Below, one piece after another: positions 1 to 8,449 of a stretch of 64,000 nt of DNA. The translations under genes were made by a program, and so were the position numbers. The DNA is from Adiantum capillus-veneris (Eukaryota > Streptophyta > Polypodiopsida > Polypodiales > Pteridaceae). The notes beneath the pieces are model-generated. The model was not told where the DNA came from and did not search any database. It saw only the letters and a list, made by a program, of their open reading frames with translations. Location: NCBI GenBank assembly GCA_014529385.2, contig CM043968.1, positions 7,725,648 through 7,789,647 of the forward strand. Direction: 5' to 3'. Within the stretch, counting starts at the first letter, position 1. The number at the start of each line of letters is the position of its first letter.

Positions 1-270
1 ACTCAACAAGCACTGGAAAGTAGTACATCACATTCATTAAGCATGTTGGGCTGGACGATATTGCATGTACAAATACATCAATATGTTTATCCCCACAAGT
101 TTTATGTGGTTGAGGATGCGAGCACTCTACATCCAATGTTGTTGGGATAACCATGGTAGAAAGAGTATAATATGCAGATAGATTGGAGTTCGAATACGGT
201 CAGAATTCAACAAGCACAAGAACACCACGTGGTAGCCTTTGCTCAGACAACCCGGAAGAACTAGATAATG
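1..270 (+). pseudogene. Gypsy retropepsin-like domain, C-terminal end (copy A)
   Basis: The + strand translation reads YVYPHKFYVVEDA, then HPMLLG, PW and DWSSNTVRIQ, with stops on both sides of PW. The minus-strand copy at 44380-44700 encodes YVYPHKFYVIEDK, LLDQPWHRKYNVHIDW and NSDRVNI at the matching place, so the two are homologous. The pattern LL-x-x-PW...x-DW followed by a short beta-strand sequence matches the C-terminal hairpin of gypsy aspartic proteases (ILGRPFL...ID in Athila/Tat). The active-site half would lie left of the window. Two in-frame stops make it a pseudogene. Confidence 0.6.
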
Positions 271-299
271 GTGCCACAATCACTTGATAAAGAGCAAAA

Positions 300-960
300 A
301 AGATGGGTGCCACTTGACCAGCAAAAGATACCTACGAAGGATAACCAGGAAACCGCCCACCGTATTCAATAAAAAATGAGACACCACAGCCGATAATGAA
401 TAGATCAAGGTCAGCAATACACAAACAACAGGTATGGGTATGGAAGGATGGAAGTGAACGAGCCTACAAACCACAATGCAATAGCAGACGACCTCCGAAA
501 AACAATGTTAAACAAACACCGAACAGGGTCATAAAACAGATGTGGATATCAAAAAACATGCTCAATTGCCAACTACATGAGAGACGCATTTGGATCCCCA
601 AAGCGATGCTACAAGAACTCACTTCGGTACAAGCAACACCAGCAACCAGACAATCACTAAATTGGACATCGGCAAACCAATCTATGTGGGTGCCGATCAA
701 AAGAACAGCAATAACAACCAAAAAAGAGGCCATAAATCTACAAACGCCTCCAAATCAAAGCTAAAAATGGCAATCAAAAGAGAAAAAGATTATGGCCACA
801 TCGGACACGACACTCCCAACCACGGGGACCACAACGGCCATATCTACAGTAGTGGCAAACCAAGCCACTTTCGCAAAGAAGACAATCAAACAACGAGCGG
901 CATAATTACAAATTTTAATTGCAAAGAAAATTTGCCAACCAAACCAGGAACAAACAGGAA
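300..960 (+). pseudogene. W-x-P-K repeat tail downstream of pol (copy A)
   Basis: A basic, Gln/Asn/Lys-rich reading frame (longest open stretch 396-764) carries tryptophan motifs every 15 to 35 residues: VWVWKDGS, MWISKNML, IWIPKAML and MWVPIKRT. The minus-strand gypsy copy has an equivalent tail at 43802-44360 (VWVPKK, LWIPKR, LWIPTS), and the minus-strand fragment at 14906-15100 has YKWVPKLQQ. Tryptophan-proline-lysine repeats of this type also occur in the spacer regions of some plant copia polyproteins, but I know of no function. It follows the protease-like end with no recognisable domain in between. It is probably the decayed C-terminus of pol or a linker protein. Confidence 0.5.
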
Positions 961-1147
961 ACCTCGACGTCGAATGCCAATAAGCATCTTGCTTATTCCC
1001 TCCTCTGGCACCGCATTAATTTTACCATGCATTGACTGAGTATGCATCAGGTAGGTCCAAGTTACAAGGCCGCGCATTAGCACGATTTTAACCCATGCAC
1101 TGCACATACCCCGAGGTGATACCTTGTCATCCGGGAGGACTCCGATT

Positions 1148-1161
1148 AGGAGGGGGGGAGG
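1148..1161 (+). other. Internal polypurine tract (PPT1), copy A
   Basis: A 14-base purine run (aggagggggggagg) lies downstream of the W-x-P-K tail. It is conserved at 43555-43567 on the minus strand and, degraded, near 14610-14630. It is the same kind of sequence as the tract before the 3' LTR at 7270-7282, but what follows does not begin with TG and does not resemble the LTR at 7283. In the other retroelements a tract like this primes plus-strand DNA synthesis, so this could be a central PPT or a relic of an older LTR border. Confidence 0.5.
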
Positions 1162-2748
1162 CATTCTCAATGCGGACCCGATGACCGTAAAAAGCAGCAA
1201 AAAGGGCATGTTTTGATTATTTTTGAGGGGTGAAATTCTTTGGACTAACCTAAGTACATATGCCCTTATACAACATTAATCTATAGATATAGGAGGCCAA
1301 ACGCCAAATTGAGGCCTATAGGTGTGTGTATATATGTAAAAATAGCCAGTTTTCGAGCAAAATATTGGTAAAACGAAGAAATTTGGCCATAAAAATTACA
1401 TGTGAGTGTACATAGTGTGTCGGGGTGAAGTTTTTGATTTATTTTGATTTTTGGGGTTTTTTGGGTTGACTTTGTTATTTTCCTTTTAATTTTACTAATT
1501 ATTTGTAGAAAAACTTCAAAAATACAAAGAGCAGGTGGAATGCGAACGTAATGAAAAAAAAGAGATGGGGATGATCAGTGACTATAAGACAACCTAGGGT
1601 ACAGTGTGCGTGCAATTATGAGAAATGAAGCGGGAGGCATGTTGTGGCCAGATTTTGACCGAATCGTCAAAATTCTCAGAAAACTGGGCAAACGGAGTCC
1701 AAATAGGGAACTTTTCGAGTCTAAACCTCGTTTCGCGAAAAGTTAGGAGCACATGTCAAATTTCATGAAAAATGGTTCGGGGACCCCCATTATAAGATTT
1801 TTTCACTTCACTTAGAGCTCATTTCTACTATTTCACTTGTGAGAGAGAGAGCTCTAGCCACCTAGAGCGCATAGGACTTCCAACAACTGATATGCCGCTC
1901 ACAGGCACACGACGGCCACCAGATATGAGAGGTAGGCTCAACACATTATGCTCTTCGTGTATATTTGATGTTTTGTTGCCAAGACTAGCATAGAACTCCA
2001 ACGGGGTTTGCAGGGTAGAGGCCTGTGAGCATAGGTAGCCACCTAACGGTAACCCAATACCAACAAGACTTCATAGGGGGTTTACCCTAGCCTAGGAGAC
2101 CAATCTTGGATGCCCAAAGGAGGCAAGAAAGCAACGGAGAAAACCCTGGCACCTCAAGCCCTGCAAGAGGCCACAAAGAGGAAAATCCGGCAAAAGTGGC
2201 CCAAATGATACCAAAACTCATGGGTAGGAGCTTCTCCACGAGCTCTACAAGGCTACATAGGACACATGGCCATAAGGCGACCCAAAGCAGGCCTAAGCTT
2301 CAGAAACGGCATCGGAAACGCAAAGCGTCACTTGGCTCTCACAGCCAAGCGAGACGTTCGTTTGCCACCAAACTTCATGAGCGGCTTACCAAGGCCTTCA
2401 ACAACCAAGTCCTATGGTGGTAGACTACTACAAATAATCGGGGGCATGCAAACGCAATCATGCGTGCTTCCAGAGCGACAAATCACCAAACGAAGCTCAG
2501 GTGAAGACAAAGCCAACAAGAACCACATGGCAAGGTTCCCCAAGGGTTCATGAAGGTATGCTGGTCATCATCAAGAAATTTCATTGCGAAAAAGCGCTCC
2601 AAGAGTCAGAAATCGCCTCTGAGGCTCTGAAAGCCAAGAAGGGAGTTTCTAACTAACCATTTGATTTTTTCATTGAAATAAGGCACAAAGGGGACTTAGG
2701 GAGGTCATATGCACATAGTAGTAGGACTTGCTCCTAAAAAATGCACAG
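1162..2748 (+). other. Conserved non-coding inter-ORF region with TATA-like box (copy A)
   Basis: About 1.6 kb without credible long coding sequence separates pol from ORFx. It aligns in pieces with the minus-strand region 43554-42166: both share TGAGTGTACATAG, GGGCAAACGGAGT followed by CAAATAG, and a run ending GGAACCCC/GGACCCCC just before TATAAG. The TATA-like box is at 1791-1796, followed by a pyrimidine-rich stretch and a GAGAGAGAG run, the usual look of a plant core promoter and 5' leader. A short basic frame, MPKGGKKATEKTLAPQ and onward, occupies 2110-2208 (32 codons) and may be chance. I infer a possible internal promoter for ORFx; an old LTR is the alternative. Confidence 0.45.
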
Positions 2749-3343
2749 GAGACATCCTACGCATAGGATGTCTCAAGGCCACTTTTGGGCACCCAACTCA
2801 TCATTCAGCCATACACACAGCCTCTACATGTCATTTACATCTTATCCCTCAAGTTTCACTCCATTTGGACCAAGTTTGACCTCTTATGCATCAAAAAACG
2901 CAAACTCAGAGCATAGAGGCAAGAAATGGTCATAGACCTATCAGAAATGATCCAAATCAAGTGAAACTTGAACCACACACTCTTCATAACATGTCAAAGC
3001 TAACTGTGAGGTCACATCTTCAAAATCATGAAAAAGACATACTACGTGTAGTATGTCTCCAAGCTTGAAATGACCTCCAGGTAGATTTTTTGATCTTCAT
3101 ACATCTTTATCACATTCATACAAGCCCACCCACCAAGTTTCAAGCCAAACAGATCACTTTTTGGACTCATAGCTCCATAGATGGACTTTTTAGACTCTGA
3201 AACTCCAGAGATGGTCTTCCTACCCTCAAAACTTATCCAAATTCAAATCTAAGACCATGGTGATGGTCCACAGACTATGCCCTATCATACTGACAAGTTT
3301 CATGCAATTCTGAGCAAAAACACATACTATGTGTAGGATGTAT
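2749..3343 (+). repeat. Palindrome-phased ~285-bp tandem array A (3 units)
   Basis: Three palindromes occur at 2749-2774, 3035-3058 and 3320-3343. Their centres are 2761.5, 3046.5 and 3331.5, exactly 285 bases apart. The first two have perfect 11-bp and 10-bp arms (GAGACATCCTA with TAGGATGTCTC; AGACATACTA with TAGTATGTCT) around a 4-base centre; the third has two mismatches. About 65-85 bases downstream of each lies a weaker shared box, CAAGTTTCAMKCC. The arrays at 41000-42163 and 50266-50861 belong to the same family in reverse orientation. The remainder of each unit has diverged strongly, so the palindromes stand out as the conserved part. Confidence 0.85.
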
Positions 3344-3515
3344 TTAGGCTTATTTTGCAGCACAAATCCTACTGTTTTCACTTGCAGGGCATCCTGAGTC
3401 CCTCTTGAGCTCATGTTTCAATTTTCAAGTCAATTGGATAGTTAAAACTTAGTTTATCAGCTAATCTATAAAAAAAGAAAACGCTAACTTTGGACTACTG
3501 AGTGCAACAGGATCC

Positions 3516-4695
3516 ATGGCAGCCGCTAAGTCGCCGGCAAAGAAGAAAAGAATGACCAACAAGGATTACCTGGATGAGGTGGAGCCATTTATAATACCAA
3601 TAGGGACCATAAAGCCTACTACCACTGGGGTACAAAGCAACTTACTTGAAGCAAGCGACCTCAGAATATACCAAGGCATGTTCAAAGACCCAGAGGGCAA
3701 TGCCATAGAGCTGCCAATGATACCATAGGAACTCAATGAGTTCACGAGAAGGCTAGAGATAGTGTCTATCTGGGCAAAGAATGACCAACAAGGATTACCT
3801 GGATGAGGTGGAGCCATTTATAATACCAACAGGAACCATAAAGCCCACTACCACTTGGGTACAAAGCAACTTACTTGAAGCAAACGACCTCATAATATAC
3901 CAAGGCATGTTCAAAGACCCAGAGGTCAATGCCATAGAGCTGCCAATGATACCATAGGAACTCAATGAGTTCACGAGAAGGCCAGAGATAGTGTCTATCT
4001 TGGAAAAGTTAGACTTACACAATTATTTTGAGGCTTTGCCAACAGGAATTGACATTCAGAGAGTCTGGGAATTTGTCACAACAATAAAGGAGAATGGCAT
4101 AGCCAAGGTGACAGATCTTCAAGGAAAGGACATAATGATTGTGATCACGCCAGAGGTGGTTGCAAGTGCCTTGAACCTCTCTAATGCACGAGACAGTGTC
4201 AACAAGAGGCGAGACGAGGTGAAGGTATACAAGGGAACCAAGAAGAACTACACCTTTGAGGATATTGCGGATTCAATGGTGGAAACCATGTGCCAACTAT
4301 ACAACCAATATTTCCATATCTGCACCAAGAGGCCTCAAAAGTACACTGTGCCACCTGCAACAATTGGAACAACATTCACATGGGCAATGAAGACAAGCCG
4401 CCCAAGAGAGATAGATTATGCGGCATACCTACAGTACCACATTGTGAGGATGGGAACCAAGGATCCCACATATATTGCAGCAGGGGAGATGCTCACCAAG
4501 GTAATATATGAAGCTCTAAATGCTAAAGTCCAGTGGCCTCTTCCTCCATCACAGAATGAGTGGTTGAAGCTGACAGAAGACAAGGAAGAGGAGCAACCTA
4601 CAGCTCGTAGGGTGGCCACCAGACTGAAAAGAAGGTTAGAGATAGTAGAGAAAGAGCCACCTCAGCCAAAGAAAGGAAATAAAGCTACCATTTAG
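3516..4695 (+). pseudogene. ORFx N-terminal module, gypsy copy A
   Basis: The frame opens at 3516 with a basic stretch (MAAAKSPAKKKR). It then reads YLDEVEPFIIPIG, DLRIYQGMFKDPEGNA and, after an internal tandem duplication, a long open frame 3991-4695 of 234 residues. That part contains VWEFVTTIKENGIAKV, a GKDIMIVITPEVVASALNLS segment and YFHICTKRPQKYTVPP, and ends in a lysine-rich tail (RLKRRLEIVEKEPPQPKKG). The minus-strand copy encodes the same module at 40830-40197. I recognise no enzyme motif, zinc knuckle or membrane segment. It sits between pol and the 3' LTR, the position of env-like or extra ORFs in Athila, Tat/Ogre and SIRE-type elements. A conserved in-frame TAG at 3727 and the duplication break it. 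Confidence 0.6.
3547..4005 (+). repeat. 229-bp tandem duplication inside ORFx
   Basis: The stretch starting AATGACCAACAAGGATTACC recurs 229 bases later (atgacc at 3552 and 3781). The copies differ at only a few positions and both contain the same in-frame stop after MIP. Because 229 is not a multiple of three, the duplication also shifts the frame. The shared stop shows that the frame was already broken before the duplication arose. Confidence 0.85.
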
Positions 4696-6379
4696 ATGCC
4701 AACAAAAGAGACTAAATCCAAGGAGGCCTCTCGACTAGAGAGGCTGATGGAGAGTTTCAGAGCCGAAAGAATGCTTAAAGGAGATCTAAGCAAATTAGGG
4801 AAGCCCTCACTTGAGGCCATGTTTGGATCTTCTTGAAGGACTAATAGGGATCGCTTCGAAGATTATATAAAGAATTTTGAGATCCTAGATGTGACGGCCG
4901 AGAATATTCCAATTATACCTTTTACCGAAGAAGAAGTTGATGATGTGAGGCGACAGCTATTAGAAGAGCAAGAAAGTGTAGAGCGAGAGAGGAAAACAAA
5001 GGCTGATCAAGACTTCAAAAAGAAGCAATCAACCCCACCATCAAGCCGCGAGTCCAGTCCTCCATCATCACCACCTCCTCCTAGTCCTCCTCAACCTCTA
5101 GGGACTGAGGAGTTGATTAAATATGAGAAGCCGCAGGACTCCAAGAAAGAAGAGGACAAAGAGAAAGAGCAGAAGGAAGAGTTTGAACCAAAGCCTGAGA
5201 AGCAAGATTGGGAAGCAAAAAACTACTAGCTGCTAGCTGCTGGATACACCCAAGAAGAGGCAGCTCATACAGCTTTTCAACTGTCAACTCCTAAACCAGA
5301 AGAATACACGCTGAGCCCTCGTTTGGTGGAGCTGAATGAGATTGCAACAGATACAATGTATTTGCAACCACAAGCCGAAGATTGGGAAGAAGTGATGTAG
5401 AGACTACAAGGATTAAGAGCCATATCCGTGGCCAAAGAGATTGAGTATGAAGGGTGGAAGTTGAGTGAAGTGAAGGTGAAATCTGAAGTGGAAACACTTC
5501 AAAAGCAAAGTCAAGAGAAAATGCCACGCAAGCACAACTGCAAGCTGAACTAGAAGCAGCACTGAAGAAATGTCAAGAGTTAGAAAGTCAAAAACAAGAA
5601 ACCACTCAAAATATAATGAACTCTGAAGAAGATTACCAAAAAATCAGCAATGCTCTGATTGAAGCCGGAAAGGAAAGTGATGGGCTCACCCTACAGCTGG
5701 TGGACGAGTCAAAAGAGGTTGAGAGCTTGAGGGAGGCCAAAGACAACACTGAAATATCACATGGGGCTAGCCAAGATGAGGTGATTGAAGTAAAGGATCA
5801 AATGAAAGTGAAAGATCAAATGATTCAGAGGTTGAGAGCGTCTCCGGGCAGAGCAAGAGCTGGAGCTACAACTAGTACTAGCCAAGATAAAGACGTGCTT
5901 GAAGAACAAATGATAGAACTCCAAAAAGAGCTGACGCTTGAAAAGAGACAGAGAGTAATGCTAGCAGAGGGATCAATGGTGGTACAAGGCAGGTTAGAAG
6001 ATGATAACAAATCATTGAAAGCGGAATTGGAAAGGCTTCAGAAAAGACTAGAAGATGACACAAAGACGCTACAGATAGAGAATGATAAGGTAAGGCAGAA
6101 GCTAGAGAAAGCTGATAGAGTCAATGCAAAACTTAATGCCTATTAGTAGTTGTGACAAAACAAGCTCAGTTAGCAAAAGACGACTTACAGAAGCAGCTGG
6201 ACGAACTTAAGAGCCAACCAAGTGAAGAACCTCAACAAAGTCATGGGTCAGCTACTATGGAAGGAATTGATATAGAGAATGTGTCAGATCTGGTGGACAC
6301 AACAGTACAAGAGGACATTCCTGTGGGACCCTTACAAGAGCCCCGTGATCTGACACAAGAAGAAGAAGACAATCTATAG
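4696..6379 (+). pseudogene. ORFx middle: acidic, proline-rich linker and coiled coil (copy A)
   Basis: Continuation of ORFx, broken into pieces. At 4696-4900 the frame reads RLERLMESFRAERMLKGDL and a Phe/Tyr-rich helix, matching IERVIEKFKAKQTLKGDF at 39983-39675 on the minus strand. At 4891-5229 there is a Glu/Lys-rich segment followed by a serine-proline stretch (SSPPSSPPPPSPPQP) and more charged residues. At 5616-6146 and 6152-6379 the translation is almost entirely charged heptad-type helix (for example LEEQMIELQKELTLEKRQR and KAELERLQKRLEDDTKTL), a strong coiled-coil prediction by eye. Stops at 5221-5229, 5398, 6146 and 6379 break it. A self-assembling structural protein would fit; function is unknown. 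Confidence 0.55.
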
Positions 6380-6489
6380 AAAGCAATAGAAGCAGCAATA
6401 AAAGACACCGCCAAAGAAGCAATGTTGTGGGAGCAGAGGGTATTGAAGTCCATGACCATTCAGAGATTAGATGCAAATGTCGTTTCACA

Positions 6490-7230
6490 CATTAATGGCT
6501 ACAACCCTCTCTCCCCTATCCTCTTCTAAAATACGAGGTTGCTACACTCAACAAGAGGATTAAAGAGGAGCCTATAGTGCCACTGTACCATGAAGACATC
6601 ACCAAACTAGAAGGTGTTAAGCTCATTGTGGACTCTCAACCAAAATGGAGGAAGGCATGGCTCACTAAATACTTACAGTATATAGTACATTTGGTAGAGG
6701 CACCTAAAATGATCAGAGATGACCTTAGCTTTTGCCCTCTACCAAGGATGCAGACATGGAAGGAACATGAAATGCTGAAGAGAAGCCACCCCACGTGGCT
6801 CAACTACCCAAAGCTGCCAGGCTTGAAGGCAGGCAAGAGAACGAGTGAGCAATACATGCTGAAAACCCTAACGGGCTCCATTAAATTGTTCACTGGCTTG
6901 CCAGACCTCTCTTGCATTATGCTTAGAAAGATATATAAAACACTTTTGGCAGTCTTTGAGGTCTTCAAACCTGGACAAGCAACAAACAACATATTCTTCT
7001 TCCAGGACACTTATAAATGTGCTTATGACCTGTCTGCTCAACCTTCACATGAGGTGATACATGCCCTCTACCAAAGAATAATGTTCCTGCCCTCATACCA
7101 TCTCCAAGTCTTTGAAGAAGCCTTCTACACCAGCTTCTTCACCATCAACACAGATAAATTTGGCCCAGCATTAGTGGTCCAGCATGCACGGTATGAGTCC
7201 GTTTTGAAGATGCGCGACATCCTCCACTGA
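6490..7230 (+). pseudogene. ORFx C-terminal globular module (copy A)
   Basis: The last open stretch of ORFx (217 residues open from 6577) ends at 7230, only 40 bases before the polypurine tract and 3' LTR. It reads EPIVPLYHEDITKLEGVKLI at its start, then aromatic-rich helical sequence with KWRKAWLTKYLQYIVHLVEAP, TWLNYPKLPG and VLKMRDILH. It is rich in Leu, Tyr, Phe and Trp but has no transmembrane run of 18-20 hydrophobics, no signal peptide and no Cys/His cluster. I do not recognise the fold. The tight spacing to the PPT supports its being the natural end of the element's 3' gene rather than a host gene. Confidence 0.55.
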
Positions 7231-7269
7231 AGCAGCGGCTCTACTGTCATGTTGGGGATGACATGAGCT

Positions 7270-7282
7270 AGGAGGGGGGGAG
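7270..7282 (+). other. 3' polypurine tract (PPT2), copy A
   Basis: The run aggagggggggag is immediately followed by TGTTAGC, the start of the 3' LTR. It is the expected primer site for plus-strand synthesis and fixes the orientation and LTR edge. Confidence 0.8.
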
Positions 7283-8222
7283 TGTTAGCTGAAGACGGAC
7301 GGCCACACTCAACTGAAGACTGACGAAATGATAAAAGAAGGAAATCCTATGTAGTCATTCCCTATTAAGAAAACCCGTAATTTCACTTGTAAATACTTGG
7401 GGCTTGCAGAAGTTTCCAATTTTGTATTTTTTTTTTGCCATTAGACTAAATAGGATTTCACTTTGGAACATGAGGTTTTGCATTTGGAAGGTATATATAC
7501 CAAATTCTAACCTTAATAGACCCCCCCCCCCCCCCCTCTTTTGTTCATTCTATGAAGTGTCTGTGAGAAGCGTATTCTGTGTATGAGAGAGAGTGAGAGC
7601 TTATCTTGATGCTACACACACACACTGGTGGTTGGAATGGAGTACGGACACATGCATTGTGTTGCCCCCGGAGAGAGCTACATGCCAATACCCACACTGT
7701 GCGTGTACGGCCCCGGCTTTGCCAGATTGATCCACGAGCTATTTCTGGAGATTCGGTAAGCAAACAGTGTCTGTTTTCGCATTTCAGCATATCCACGCGT
7801 TCGTATTGAGTAGAGATACACATTAGGTACCTTAGTTTTTAGAAACATCGACCTGCAAAAATTTGTCAGACATCCTACATGATTTTGCACTGGGTGTTTA
7901 TGGATAGGGTTTTGGGTCACGGACCTTAGGGAGAGTGGTCTATTGGTGTATGTCCCTCAATTTTTGTAGCATTTCAAGAACGTCTAATGGGTATTTAGCT
8001 CATGGAAGCGTTGTAGGAAATCTCCTTCTGTGCACAATAGTAGGCTGTAACTTAGACATTGGGTAGAGACCTTTGTAGGAAGTAGTCAATAGTCGGTCGA
8101 GTGTATGTTGACACCCTATGCTTGCTTCCACGCACCTGCAGGTCGAGATTCTTCCTTAGCTGAAAATTCTTGTTAGGTGAGTTCTCGTTGTGCTGATGTC
8201 TGTCGCGGCGTATCCGCCAACA
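7283..8222 (+). repeat. 3' LTR of gypsy copy A
   Basis: The LTR starts TGTTAGCTGAAG directly after the polypurine tract and ends ...GCGGCGTATCCGCCAACA, about 940 bp, giving terminal inverted repeats TGTTAGC/GCCAACA. The end matches the minus-strand LTR end next to the PBS at 51308 (...CTCGCGGCATATTTGCCAACA) and more weakly the one at 23765. It contains a 16-base poly-C run (7521-7536) and a TATATA motif near 7494. The right edge is inferred from these matches, as the 5' partner is outside the window and no target duplication can be tested. Confidence 0.6.
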
Positions 8223-8227
8223 ATCCT

Positions 8228-8410
8228 TAAATTCCCTGTGGAAGCCCGATTTGGGGTGGATGTTTTTTTTGACAATAAGGTTGTGTATAACGTCTATGTT
8301 GAAAACCCTTTAATCCCTTGTGGGAGCCCAAGATAGGGTTTATGGTTTATTTTGAAAAAGTGTGCTCTATACAAAGGAGACTCTGGTAATGTTTTTTTTG
8401 GGATACATGT
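8228..8410 (+). repeat. Direct repeat bracketing the methyltransferase-like gene, left copy
   Basis: A segment with GGGAGCCCAAGATAGGGTTTA and ACAAAGGAGACTCTGG (8310-8400) recurs at 10781-10880 as GGAGCCCAAGAAAGGGTGTA and ACAAAGGAGACTCTGG. A shorter, weaker version (CCTGTGGAAGCCCGATTTGGG) lies just upstream at 8232-8255. The two main copies bracket the spliced gene between them, 2.47 kb apart. They may be terminal or subterminal repeats of an element that carries the gene, or duplicated exons. Confidence 0.6.
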
Positions 8411-8449
8411 CATTTATTATACCATTGCGTGTATCTACTTTTCAAAGTG

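Larger units (their letters stand above)
1..8222 (+). mobile_element. Ty3/gypsy element copy A, 3' part with 3' LTR
   Basis: This is the 3' portion of an LTR retrotransposon that enters the window from the left. In order it shows the end of a protease-like domain, a W-x-P-K repeat tail, an internal polypurine tract, a non-coding region with a palindrome array, a long unknown reading frame, a second polypurine tract and an LTR. The same order recurs on the minus strand at 48260-39610, which is why I treat it as one element rather than a chance assembly. RT, RNase H and integrase would lie left of base 1. All frames carry stops, so the copy is dead as coding DNA. The 5' LTR and target duplication cannot be seen. 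Confidence 0.75.

Noticed and set aside
1162-2100. The region after the internal PPT as a 3' LTR, making ORFx the gag of a following element
   Set aside because: It does not start with TG, shows no similarity to the LTR at 7283-8222, and no primer site was found before the palindrome array. Two independent copies have the same arrangement, so I treat it as internal. Not fully excluded.
2110-2208. Small basic frame (MPKGGKKATEKTLAPQ...) as a real upstream gene or exon of ORFx
   Set aside because: Only 32 codons and not conserved in copy B at the homologous place. Noted in the inter-ORF entry only.
7545-7920. Overlapping short frames on both strands at the end of the gypsy LTR
   Set aside because: They overlap each other in antisense, sit inside the LTR, and show no conserved domain.
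8228-8410. FAR1/MULE DNA-binding domain in the direct repeat (WEPKIGFMVYFEK-like reading)
   Set aside because: The reading is short, lacks the Cys/His pattern, and the second copy does not preserve the frame.
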